A stretch of 6,760 nucleotides of DNA from Cellulomonadaceae bacterium (GTDB lineage Bacteria > Actinomycetota > Actinomycetes > Actinomycetales > Cellulomonadaceae), in contig JAITCS010000161.1 of assembly GCA_031282935.1 (NCBI GenBank), positions 1 to 6,760 of the forward strand. Direction: 5' to 3'. Shown piece by piece: positions 1 to 6,210 of the stretch. Each line of letters starts with the position of its first letter. Position 1 is the first letter of the stretch. The translations under genes were made by a program, and so were the position numbers. The notes beneath the pieces are model-generated. The model saw only the letters and a list, made by a program, of their open reading frames with translations. It was not told where the DNA came from and did no database searches.

Positions 1-762
1 CGGCATACCTTTGTGGTTCGCGTTCAACTCGTCCTGCGAAATGAAGTGGACAGTCGTGTCGTAGTCCGAGAAATACTTGGGCATTGTCTTGATGGCGTGT
101 TCAATTTTGGCCTCGTCAGCGCCCGGCTTTGCCACCACATAGGCGCGCCGATGGTGCTTGTCGCGGGTGGTCAAACTAGCGCCCTCGCCAGCGCGCGCCG
201 CCGCCACCGCTTCGGCGATTGGTTCGGTGTACTGCACCCCGTCAGCGACGCCCTCGATCCGCCGAATAGCATCGGAGTGACCCTGGGAAACCCCGCGCCC
301 CCAGAAAGTCTGCGTGTCGCCATCCCCGATGATGGATTGGGCGTAGGCGCGCTGCAGCGAGAACATGCCCGGATCCCATCCCACGGAAATCAGCGCAATG
401 TGGTGCCCGCGCCGCGCCTCGCAATCCACCTCATCAAAGTATGCGGGAATGTCGGCGTGCGTGTCGAAACTGTCCACCGTGTTGAAGTGGCGCGCCAAAT
501 ACGGGCCCTGCTCCGGCAGGTCAGTAGCCGACCCGCCCGCGAGGATGAGCACGTCGAGCTTGCCGTGCCAACTTTCGACCTCTTTCAAGGGCACCACGGG
601 CACACCAGAGTACGCAAGTTTCAAGTGCGCCGGGTCGCGCCGCGTAAAGACAGCCACCAGTTCTTGGTCAGGCGAGTTCCGCAACGCCGCCTCGACTCCG
701 CGCCCCAGGTTGCCATACCCCACTATGCCAATCCGGATCTTTCTGCGAGTGTTCTCAATCAT
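1..762 (-). CDS. ddh: meso-diaminopimelate D-dehydrogenase, 5' part (3' end cut by window edge)
   Basis: Reading the minus strand from the ATG at 762 gives 254 codons open to the window edge; the family is about 320 residues, so roughly 65 C-terminal residues lie outside. The enzyme (EC 1.4.1.16) reductively aminates tetrahydrodipicolinate to meso-DAP with NADPH and ammonia, in one cytosolic step, for lysine and peptidoglycan. Visible: Rossmann motif IGIVGYGNLGRGVE (residues 11-24, G15/G17/G20), TRRDP at 40-44 where NADP specificity lies, GSATDLPEQ at 77-85 (D81), SVGWDPGMF at 126-134 (D130), FWGRGVSQGHSDAIRRI at 153-169 and TMPKYF near 226-231. The pattern closely follows the Corynebacterium glutamicum enzyme as I recall it; D81 and D130 would correspond to its substrate-binding aspartates. 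ATG 762 is chosen because an in-frame TAG lies three codons upstream. There is no Shine-Dalgarno, and a promoter fits a leaderless start. It lies 128 bp downstream of the FAH-family gene on the same strand. Confidence 0.95.
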   Translation of the reverse strand, partial: MIENTRRKIRIGIVGYGNLGRGVEAALRNSPDQELVAVFTRRDPAHLKLAYSGVPVVPLKEVESWHGKLDVLILAGGSATDLPEQGPYLARHFNTVDSFDTHADIPAYFDEVDCEARRGHHIALISVGWDPGMFSLQRAYAQSIIGDGDTQTFWGRGVSQGHSDAIRRIEGVADGVQYTEPIAEAVAAARAGEGASLTTRDKHHRRAYVVAKPGADEAKIEHAIKTMPKYFSDYDTTVHFISQDELNANHKGMP

Positions 763-768
763 GCTTGC

Positions 769-797
769 ACACTAGAACCTGCCACGGACAAGAACAA
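769..797 (-). promoter_or_regulatory. candidate leaderless promoter of ddh
   Basis: On the minus strand a -35-like TTGTTC (797-792) is followed after exactly 17 bases by TAGTGT (774-769), which fits the actinobacterial TAnnnT -10 form. Six bases then precede the ATG at 762, so transcription would begin at or next to the A of the start codon. There is no Shine-Dalgarno-like purine run before the start. Each hexamer matches the sigma-70 consensus at only 3 of 6 positions, so the call rests mainly on spacing. Confidence 0.4.
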
Positions 798-851
798 TCA
801 TTTGCCGGATTCGAGGCCGTAGCTGAACGGCGCGACCATCCTATTGAGTGG

Positions 852-875
852 CCTGCGCCGTAGCCCCTGCGCCGT
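852..875. repeat. 10-bp direct repeat in the FAH gene-ddh spacer
   Basis: CCTGCGCCGT occurs at 852-861 and again at 866-875, a 14-bp period, in the 128-bp gap between the two minus-strand genes. A weak 5-bp inverted repeat (GCCGT at 816-820, ACGGC at 827-831) lies further along the same gap, with no T tract, so I do not call a terminator here. No function is implied. Confidence 0.35.
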
Positions 876-890
876 GACCCACCCCGCAAC

Positions 891-1706
891 CTACGCCGTC
901 GCCCGCAGCACGGGGTTGCGCAGCGTGCCAATCCCTTCGATTTCACACTCCACCACGTCGCCCACGTCTATGCGCCCCACCCCGGCGGGCGTGCCGGTCA
1001 GAATCACATCACCGGGCAATAACGTCATGGCGGCGGAAATGTAACTCACCAAATAGGGCACATTGAATAGCATTTGGGCGGTATTTGAGTGTTGCTTTAC
1101 CTCACCATTGACGCGGGAGGTGATTTCAGCATTTTCAAAATCAAAATCCGTTTCAATCCAAGGCCCCAGCGGGCAGGCAGTGTCAAAGCTTTTCGCGCGC
1201 GCCCATTGGCCGTCGGCTCTTTGGGCATCGCGGGCGGTCACATCGTTGCCTATGGTATAGCCGAGCACATATTTTAGGGCGTTTTCTTCTGAAACGTCTT
1301 TACATATGCGACCAATTACTATGGCTAATTCCACTTCATAGCTAACTTCATCGCTCCATTCGGGCAGCACAATAGGATCATCGGGCCCAATTACGGCCGT
1401 ATTTGGCTTCAGGAATAAAACTGGTTGGGTCGGCTCATCGTGCCCCATTTCGCGGATGTGGTCAATGTAGTTCAGGCCCACGCAGACCACCTTGGAGCGC
1501 GGAATCACGGGGGTGAGCAGGCGCACTGCGCTCGCGGATTCCTCGCCAACGCCATCCCAATCGTCGAGCGGGATGCGCTCCCCGGTGGGGTTCGCTTTCA
1601 TAAACAACGGGTCACCTGTAATTACAGCGCGGTACTTCTTCCCACCCTCTTTCTGCACAAAGCCATATTGAGGATCGCCGCCAGTGGTGAATCGCGCAAT
1701 TCGCAT
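891..1706 (-). CDS. fumarylacetoacetate hydrolase (FAH) family protein
   Basis: A 271-residue cytosolic enzyme with the two-part layout of the short FAH-family proteins common in actinobacteria: a small N-terminal domain (about 1-65) and the FAH catalytic domain (about 70-270). Visible motifs: VGLNYIDHIREMG at 76-88 (H83 and E86 are the candidate catalytic dyad), LFLKPNTAVIG at 97-107, YEVELAIVIGR at 123-133 (E124 and E126, metal ligands), GYTIGNDVTARD at 149-160 (D155, third ligand), WARAKSFDT at 168-176, PLGPW at 179-183, VNGEVKQ at 199-205 and LLPGDVILTGTPAGVG at 229-244. The family binds Mg2+ or Mn2+ and includes acylpyruvate hydrolases, oxaloacetate decarboxylases and 2-hydroxyhepta-2,4-diene-1,7-dioate isomerases. 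Motifs alone do not separate these, and no aromatic-catabolism genes are nearby. The ATG at 1706 is supported by a promoter placed for a leaderless start; the stop is TAG at 891-893. Confidence 0.93.
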   Translation of the reverse strand: MRIARFTTGGDPQYGFVQKEGGKKYRAVITGDPLFMKANPTGERIPLDDWDGVGEESASAVRLLTPVIPRSKVVCVGLNYIDHIREMGHDEPTQPVLFLKPNTAVIGPDDPIVLPEWSDEVSYEVELAIVIGRICKDVSEENALKYVLGYTIGNDVTARDAQRADGQWARAKSFDTACPLGPWIETDFDFENAEITSRVNGEVKQHSNTAQMLFNVPYLVSYISAAMTLLPGDVILTGTPAGVGRIDVGDVVECEIEGIGTLRNPVLRATA

Positions 1707-1713
1707 ACCAAAA

Positions 1714-1741
1714 AATTTACCCTAATTACCGGCGATTTCAA
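1714..1741 (-). promoter_or_regulatory. leaderless promoter of the FAH-family gene
   Basis: On the minus strand TTGAAA (1741-1736, five of six bases of the -35 consensus) is followed by a 16-base spacer and TAAATT (1719-1714, TAnnnT). Seven bases then lead to the ATG at 1706, which places the transcription start at or within a base of the initiation codon. The stretch between is T-rich with no Shine-Dalgarno. This is the best-looking promoter in the window. Confidence 0.6.
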
Positions 1742-1762
1742 GTGGCACCACGCGCATAAATA

Positions 1763-1794
1763 GGGCACAATTAGCCACAAAGGGGCATTTAGCC
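1763..1794. repeat. imperfect direct repeats in the divergent spacer
   Basis: GGGCACAATTAGCC (1763-1776) and GGGCATTTAGCC (1783-1794) form an imperfect direct repeat whose starts are 20 bp apart, close to two helical turns, followed by GATTAGGC at 1795-1802. They lie between the divergent FAH and exported-protein genes, where operators would be expected. I could not place a convincing promoter for the plus-strand gene in this spacer. Confidence 0.35.
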
Positions 1795-1839
1795 GATTAG
1801 GCAAGGGAGAAGCTAGCACAGCAAGGGTGGTGAAGTCCG

Positions 1840-2427
1840 ATGGAGCAGCGTGGCCGTCGTGTATTCGGAACCGTTGCTTTGGCATTCGCTTTATCCGCCG
1901 GTGCGGGCGCTGGTTGGCTCGCAAATCACCTGAATCCGCGTGCGGTGGCCGTTTCGGATCCCAACATAAAGCAGGTTTGGGTTGCCAATCCGGGCACAAC
2001 TTCAGTCCCAAAAGAATACTTTGTTCGGCCCCAACCGGCGGCGCTCACCCCTTATGGCACTCCGATTGCGCCAGTGAAGCGTGGTGAGCCGTCCAAGATC
2101 GCCCTGACCTCCCCAGCGAGCCAGACCTGCGATTTGCAAACCTCCACCCTGACGCGCTCGGTCACTGTCTTGGACGAGGCCGGGGAGCCGGTTTCGGGGG
2201 CACCCGTGTTGTTCCAAGTTCGCCGCGTAAGCGACGGGGAAATACAGTTGGTTGGCGACACCACCGATTACACCGGGCAGGCTTTGGTCACGGTTTCGGC
2301 TTTGCGCGCCACGGGCGGCCCGCAAGCTTCCTACCATGTTGAGGCGTTGCTGGACACCGACCACGGCATTGAGCTCACCATGTTTGACATCGCCGATTTC
2401 ACTTGCAGCGCGGCAACTGCCGAGTAA
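1840..2427 (+). CDS. exported or membrane-anchored protein with one Ig-like domain
   Basis: A 195-residue protein of no family I can name. Residues 1-7 are basic (R4, R6, R7) and are followed by a hydrophobic Ala/Gly-rich segment at 8-27: a signal peptide or uncleaved anchor. RRVF at 6-9 resembles a Tat twin-arginine motif but lacks the rest of the consensus. Residues 28-82 are Pro/Asn/Thr-rich and probably an extended linker. Residues 83-190 look like one bacterial Ig-like (Big_1 type) beta-sandwich: SVTVLDEAGEPVSGAPVLFQV at its centre, then TTDYTGQALVTVSA (141-154). Only two cysteines are present, C97 at the domain start and C189 at its end, well placed for a disulfide after export. The ATG at 1840 follows a weak AAGGGTGG (1823-1830). 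The stop TAA is repeated in frame by a short duplication. It is probably monocistronic, since the next gene has its own promoter. Confidence 0.8.
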   Translation: MEQRGRRVFGTVALAFALSAGAGAGWLANHLNPRAVAVSDPNIKQVWVANPGTTSVPKEYFVRPQPAALTPYGTPIAPVKRGEPSKIALTSPASQTCDLQTSTLTRSVTVLDEAGEPVSGAPVLFQVRRVSDGEIQLVGDTTDYTGQALVTVSALRATGGPQASYHVEALLDTDHGIELTMFDIADFTCSAATAE

Positions 2428-2440
2428 AGTGCCGAGTAAA
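2418..2440 (+). repeat. 12-bp tandem duplication across the stop codon
   Basis: TGCCGAGTAAA occurs at 2418-2428 and 2430-2440, a period of 12 bp. Because 12 is a multiple of three, the second copy repeats Ala-Glu-stop in the same frame as the exported protein, so a tandem backup TAA (2437-2439) follows the real one (2425-2427). It looks like replication slippage. Confidence 0.6.
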
Positions 2441-2463
2441 AAGCAGCAACTGGCGGGAAATGC

Positions 2464-2492
2464 TAGGAATATCGCAAAGTTTTGGTTAGGCT
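2464..2492 (+). promoter_or_regulatory. candidate leaderless promoter of the potassium channel gene
   Basis: TAGGCT (2487-2492) fits the TAnnnT -10 form and lies exactly six bases before the GTG at 2499, so transcription would start at the GTG itself. A weak -35, TAGGAA (2464-2469, three of six), sits 17 bases upstream. There is no terminator-like hairpin in the 71-bp gap after the exported-protein gene, so read-through from it is also possible. Confidence 0.45.
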
Positions 2493-2499
2493 AAAGGCG
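2481..2499 (+). promoter_or_regulatory. DtxR/IdeR iron-box-like sequence over the channel promoter
   Basis: The 19 bases match the actinobacterial DtxR/IdeR operator consensus (TTAGGTTAG-S-CTAACCTAA) at 13 of the first 14 positions, including the central palindrome TTAGGCTAA (2486-2494). The last five positions do not match. The site covers the -10 hexamer and the first base of the start codon, where a bound repressor would block transcription. A -10 of the form TAGGCT supplies part of the match by itself, so chance is a real alternative. Confidence 0.3.
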
Positions 2500-3368
2500 T
2501 GGGATTTCTCGCTCGTTCACAGGCGCAATCGGCGCGGCAAGGGAACAGCTTATTGCTCGCCCCGCTGACAAAGCGTGAAATGAACTTGGCGGCTTGGGAA
2601 AGGTACACGCAAATCCCACTAATGATCGCCGCTATCCTGTTTTTGATAACTTATGCAGTTCCGATAATTTGGCCCAACATTTCGTTCTTTTTAGCTAACC
2701 TCGATGCAGACATTTTTACTATTGTCTGGGCGGCATTTGTTATTGACTACTTAATGCGGCTGGGGTTGGCAACAAACCGCTGGAGTTTCTTCAAGCACAA
2801 CCTGATAGATTTCTTTTCACTACTGTTGCCAATGTTGCGACCTTTACGGGTTTTGCGGGTGGTGGCCGCAATTACCACCCTCAGTCGCGTGGGGCGGGCA
2901 TCGCTAAGAAAACAGGTGATGACATATACCGCAGGCATGGTTTCGATGATTACATTTGTGGCGGCTTTGGCGGCCACCAGCGCGGAACGGGGTGTTCCTA
3001 ATTCGAGTATTCAATCCTTTGGGGATGGGCTGTGGTGGGCTTTTGTCACCCTAACCACTGTCGGTTATGGGGATATGTCGCCGGTGACTATTGTGGGGCG
3101 AATTGTTGGCGTGGTGCTGATGCTCAGCGGGGTTTTATTGCTGGGTGTAATCGCGGCGTCTTTGGCCTCTTGGTTAGTGGAACATTCTGGAAACGCTAAC
3201 ACTGCCGCACACCAGCGGCAGGCGGCCGACATTAGTTTGGCAGTGGCGGGTATTAGCGCGCTAGAGGATAACGTTTCAAAACTAACCTCAGATGTGGAAC
3301 GGCTCACTAACATGTTAGCCGCCGAACGCGCCACTACGGCTACTATCGGTGAGGGTGTATTGCAGTGA
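2499..3368 (+). CDS. voltage-sensor-type six-helix potassium channel
   Basis: A 289-residue inner-membrane protein with the order of a Kv-like channel subunit, expected to work as a tetramer. Probable helices: S1 about 39-59, S2 about 70-90, S3 about 101-112 with NLID at 101-104, and S4 about 113-133 with arginines every third residue (R114, R117, R120) then R130 and R133. S5 is about 140-162, the pore helix about 173-186, and S6 about 199-225. The selectivity filter is complete: TVGYGD at 187-192. In place of an RCK or cyclic-nucleotide domain, the C-terminus (about 245-275) has an ideal heptad pattern L255-V259-L262-V266-L269-L273, a probable coiled coil for tetramer assembly. The GTG at 2499 is chosen because it gives the longest frame and has a -10 six bases upstream; ATG 2580 (residue 28) is a possible alternative and leaves all helices intact. 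Gating ligand and physiological role are not visible. The stop overlaps the helicase start. Confidence 0.92.
   Translation: MGFLARSQAQSARQGNSLLLAPLTKREMNLAAWERYTQIPLMIAAILFLITYAVPIIWPNISFFLANLDADIFTIVWAAFVIDYLMRLGLATNRWSFFKHNLIDFFSLLLPMLRPLRVLRVVAAITTLSRVGRASLRKQVMTYTAGMVSMITFVAALAATSAERGVPNSSIQSFGDGLWWAFVTLTTVGYGDMSPVTIVGRIVGVVLMLSGVLLLGVIAASLASWLVEHSGNANTAAHQRQAADISLAVAGISALEDNVSKLTSDVERLTNMLAAERATTATIGEGVLQ
3351..3364 (+). promoter_or_regulatory. ribosome binding site of the helicase inside the channel gene
   Basis: GAGGG at 3351-3355 lies nine bases before the GTG at 3365, within the last codons of the channel gene. Together with the GTGA overlap (3365-3368) it fixes the helicase start and indicates re-initiation by ribosomes finishing the channel. 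Confidence 0.6.
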
Positions 3369-6085
3369 GCCGCGAACCTAAGCAAGATACTTTACTTACC
3401 TATTTGCCGCCCGCTGAAATTGGGGTCACCCCGGAACCCGATGATTTGTTTGAGGCTTTCTCTTATTGGGCTACCGCGAGCGGGCGGCCACTGTATCCCC
3501 ATCAAGAAGAAGCGTTATTGGAGGCTATGACCGGCGCTCACGTTATCGTGGCCACGCCAACTGGGTCTGGGAAATCTTTGATTGCGATGGGGGCACAATT
3601 TGCCGCTTTTGCGGCCTGGCGCAATAAGGTGGGCGGCCGCACTTTTTACACCGCACCGCTGAAAGCTTTGGTTAGTGAAAAGTTTTTCGATTTAGTTGCA
3701 GTGTTTGGCGCTGAGAACGTGGGGATGATCACGGGTGATTCCTCAGTGAATCCTACGGCTCCCATCATTTGTTGCACCGCTGAGATTCTTGCTAATTTGG
3801 CTTTGCGGCAAGGTGGTGCCGCCGGGATTAGCCAAGTGGTTATGGACGAGTTTCATTTTTACGGCGATCCCGAACGTGGTTGGGCTTGGCAGGTGCCTTT
3901 ATTGGAGTTGCCAAACGCGCAATTTTTACTGCTTTCAGCCACTTTAGGCGATACAACGGAACTGCGCGCTGACCTGCAAGAACGCTCCGGGCGCCCCGTT
4001 GCGGAGGTGACTTCCGTTGAGCGGCCTGTGCCTTTGGAGTTTGAGTACCTGGCCGATCCGCTGCCCGACACTTTAGAGCGGTTAGTGCAGCAGGGCAAAG
4101 CTCCCGTTTATCTGGTGCATTTCACTCAAAAAGAGGCAGTGGAACGCGCGCAAGCTTTATTGAGCCTGCCACTTACCACTAAAGCCGAGAAAGAGCAGAT
4201 CGCGGCTGAACTCGCTGATTTCAATTTTGGCACCGGGTTTGGTAAAACCTTATCCCGCTTTTTGCGCGCTGGGGTTGGGGTGCATCACGCTGGTATGTTG
4301 CCCAAATATCGGCGATTAGTGGAGCGGCTCACTAAGAAGGGGTTGCTGAAAATAGTGTGCGGCACTGACACCTTGGGGGTGGGCATAAACATGCCGCTGC
4401 GCACGGTGGTTTTTACCGGTTTAGTGAAATTCGACGGCAGTAAATCGCGGCATTTGAGTGCGCGGGAGTTTCATCAAATTGCGGGCCGAGCCGGGCGAGC
4501 CGGTTATGATTCCGTTGGTGAAGTGGTGGTGATGGCGCCCGAGCACGTTATCGCAAACCGAACCGCGCTAATGAAAGCTGGGGATGACCCGAAAAAGCTT
4601 AAAAAGATAACCAGAAAGCAGGCGCCCCAAGGTTTCGTTAATTGGACGGAGCAAACCTATGAACGCCTAAAGGATTCCGCGCCGGAGGCCTTGACCAGTC
4701 AATTTAGGGTCACTCACGCGATGTTGTTGAACATTTTGGCGCGCGCACGTTCGGGTGGTGATGCAGAGGAACTCGATCCGGTGCTGGCCCTAAATCATTT
4801 GCTAGAGGCCAACCACGACACCGAAAAGCAAAAACGGGAGCATATGCGCCAGGCTTTACGGATTTATCACTCGCTAAAACGTGCCGATGTGGTGGAGAAA
4901 GTTCGGGAACAGGACCCGGGGCGCGAATCCGGGTATCGGCCCACAATTCGACTAAAGCACGATATCCCTGACGAGTTTGCGCTCAATCAAACCCTCTCCC
5001 CCTTCGCGTTGGCGGCCTTGGACTTGTTGAACCCTAATGACCCAGAATATGCGTTCAATGTTGTTTCGCTTATCGAGGCGACTTTGGAAAGCCCGCGCCA
5101 AGTGCTGATCGCGCAAGAAAAAGCGGCCAAATCCACGGCTATGGCGCAGATGAAAGCCGATGGGTTGGAATACGACGAGCGGATTAACGCCCTCCTTGAT
5201 ATCACCTATCCGCAGCCCTTAACGGAATTACTTGAGCCCGCCTTCTTGACGTATTTGCGCACTAACCCTTGGGTGGGTGGTGAGGAACTGAAACCCAAAT
5301 CGGTGGTGCGGGAAATGTTGGAAACGGCTTCCACATTCTCTGATTACGTTTCCCGATATGGTTTGGAGCGCGCTGAAGGGGTTTTGCTGCGCTATCTTGC
5401 TGACGCTTATCGCGCTTTACGTCAGGTGGTAACCGGGGATTATCGCACGCCTGAGGTGGAGGAAATCATTGAATGGTTGGGCGAATTAGTGCGCGGCGTG
5501 GATTCCTCCCTTTTGGATGAATGGGAGCGGCTCGCCTTGGGCGATTCCACCGACATCGCCCGCCTCCAACCCGCCGCTGCCGCAAACGCCGCAAACGCCA
5601 ACGCCGCCGAGGCCAATCAGGCCCCGATCAGCATCACCGCGAACCCGCTCGCGTTCCGCCGCCTAGTGCGCAACGCCATGTTCCGCCTGGTTGAACTCGC
5701 CGCCCGCGAAGATTACGCCGCTCTCGCCGCGCTGACGGGCTCGGACACTGGCGCCGCAAACGAAGCCTGGGACGCCGACCGCTGGGCCGACGCCCTCGAC
5801 CCGCTCTTCGTCGAGCAGGGCGACGACGCGATCGGCATCGCCGCCAACGCCCGCTCCGGCGCCTTCCTCACCATCGTAGAATCTGGCCAGCCCCTGCCCG
5901 AATCGTCCGCAAGAACAACCGAAACGACCGAGGCGACCGCGCCCGCAGGATATTGGTGGGTGCGCCAGGTGTTCGACGACCTAGACGGCCACCACGATTG
6001 GGCCATCACGGCCCTCGTTGACCTGGCCGCGAGCGCCAAATCCGAGTCGCCGGTCATCAAAATCGAACATGTGGGCCCAATGTAA
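3365..6085 (+). CDS. Ski2-like DExH-box RNA helicase with DUF3516 region
   Basis: A 906-residue cytosolic superfamily 2 ATPase. The first half holds all helicase motifs: PHQ (45-47), motif I ATPTGSGKS (63-71), Ia TAPLKAL (96-102), TGD (123-125), CCTAEIL (136-142), motif II DEFH (161-164), III SAT (191-193), HHAGMLPKYR (307-316), V GTDTLGVGINMP (333-344) and VI QIAGRAGRAG (371-380). Such enzymes unwind or remodel structured RNA using ATP. The second half (about 430-890) fits the DUF3516 region typical of the actinobacterial members, ending in a WWVRQVFDDLDGHHDW block (864-879) and VDLAAS (885-890). A low-complexity Ala/Asn linker (736-752) splits the DUF region. From about codon 730 leucine codons change abruptly from mostly TTG/TTA to CTN only. 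The start is GTG, coupled to the channel gene by GTGA; it is slightly longer than homologues as I recall them. The RNA target is unknown. Confidence 0.93.
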   Translation: MSREPKQDTLLTYLPPAEIGVTPEPDDLFEAFSYWATASGRPLYPHQEEALLEAMTGAHVIVATPTGSGKSLIAMGAQFAAFAAWRNKVGGRTFYTAPLKALVSEKFFDLVAVFGAENVGMITGDSSVNPTAPIICCTAEILANLALRQGGAAGISQVVMDEFHFYGDPERGWAWQVPLLELPNAQFLLLSATLGDTTELRADLQERSGRPVAEVTSVERPVPLEFEYLADPLPDTLERLVQQGKAPVYLVHFTQKEAVERAQALLSLPLTTKAEKEQIAAELADFNFGTGFGKTLSRFLRAGVGVHHAGMLPKYRRLVERLTKKGLLKIVCGTDTLGVGINMPLRTVVFTGLVKFDGSKSRHLSAREFHQIAGRAGRAGYDSVGEVVVMAPEHVIANRTALMKAGDDPKKLKKITRKQAPQGFVNWTEQTYERLKDSAPEALTSQFRVTHAMLLNILARARSGGDAEELDPVLALNHLLEANHDTEKQKREHMRQALRIYHSLKRADVVEKVREQDPGRESGYRPTIRLKHDIPDEFALNQTLSPFALAALDLLNPNDPEYAFNVVSLIEATLESPRQVLIAQEKAAKSTAMAQMKADGLEYDERINALLDITYPQPLTELLEPAFLTYLRTNPWVGGEELKPKSVVREMLETASTFSDYVSRYGLERAEGVLLRYLADAYRALRQVVTGDYRTPEVEEIIEWLGELVRGVDSSLLDEWERLALGDSTDIARLQPAAAANAANANAAEANQAPISITANPLAFRRLVRNAMFRLVELAAREDYAALAALTGSDTGAANEAWDADRWADALDPLFVEQGDDAIGIAANARSGAFLTIVESGQPLPESSARTTETTEATAPAGYWWVRQVFDDLDGHHDWAITALVDLAASAKSESPVIKIEHVGPM
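5573..5617 (+). repeat. low-complexity Ala/Asn-coding stretch with a 9-bp tandem repeat
   Basis: GCCGCAAAC occurs in tandem at 5579-5587 and 5588-5596 (Ala-Ala-Asn each), followed by further GCC/AAC codons. It encodes a flexible linker of alanine and asparagine around residues 737-751 of the helicase and is a likely place for slippage and length variation. Confidence 0.6.
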
Positions 6086-6167
6086 CTGCCAACGCGCAAA
6101 GGCTGGCCAAAAAGGCAAAAGAGACGTTTTTAGGCCGCTGCCTACCCAAAACTTGAAAGCTTTAGGC

Positions 6168-6184
6168 GCGCGGTGCTACCGCGC
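6168..6184 (-). terminator. GC-rich hairpin between convergent genes
   Basis: GCGCGGT (6168-6174) and ACCGCGC (6178-6184) form a perfect 7-bp stem with a 3-base loop. It lies 26 bp past the stop of the minus-strand 67-codon gene and about 80 bp past the helicase stop. Neither side carries a proper T tract, so it would be a factor-dependent or U-poor terminator at best. A second, weaker stem (TAGGC 6131-6135, GCCTA 6140-6144) lies nearby. Confidence 0.3.
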
Positions 6185-6210
6185 CAGGCACTAGGCAAAC
6201 GCAATAAACG

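Noticed and set aside
13..822. 269-codon plus-strand open frame antisense to ddh
   Set aside because: The opposite strand encodes a clear meso-DAP dehydrogenase; the plus frame has no recognisable motif and is open because of the GC-rich codon pattern opposite.
755..946. 63-codon minus-strand frame bridging the FAH gene and ddh
   Set aside because: It begins inside the FAH coding region in another frame, has an Arg/Gly/Cys-rich composition typical of a shadow frame, and overlaps the ddh start.
1622..2011. 129-codon minus-strand frame across the divergent spacer
   Set aside because: It overlaps both the exported-protein gene and the start of the FAH gene out of frame and shows no domain-like pattern.
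4710..5205. Minus-strand frames within the helicase gene
   Set aside because: They lie wholly inside a well-supported coding region and carry no motifs.
6131..6144. TAGGC/GCCTA hairpin after the helicase as a rho-independent terminator
   Set aside because: The stem is only 5 bp and the T run precedes it on the plus strand instead of following it.
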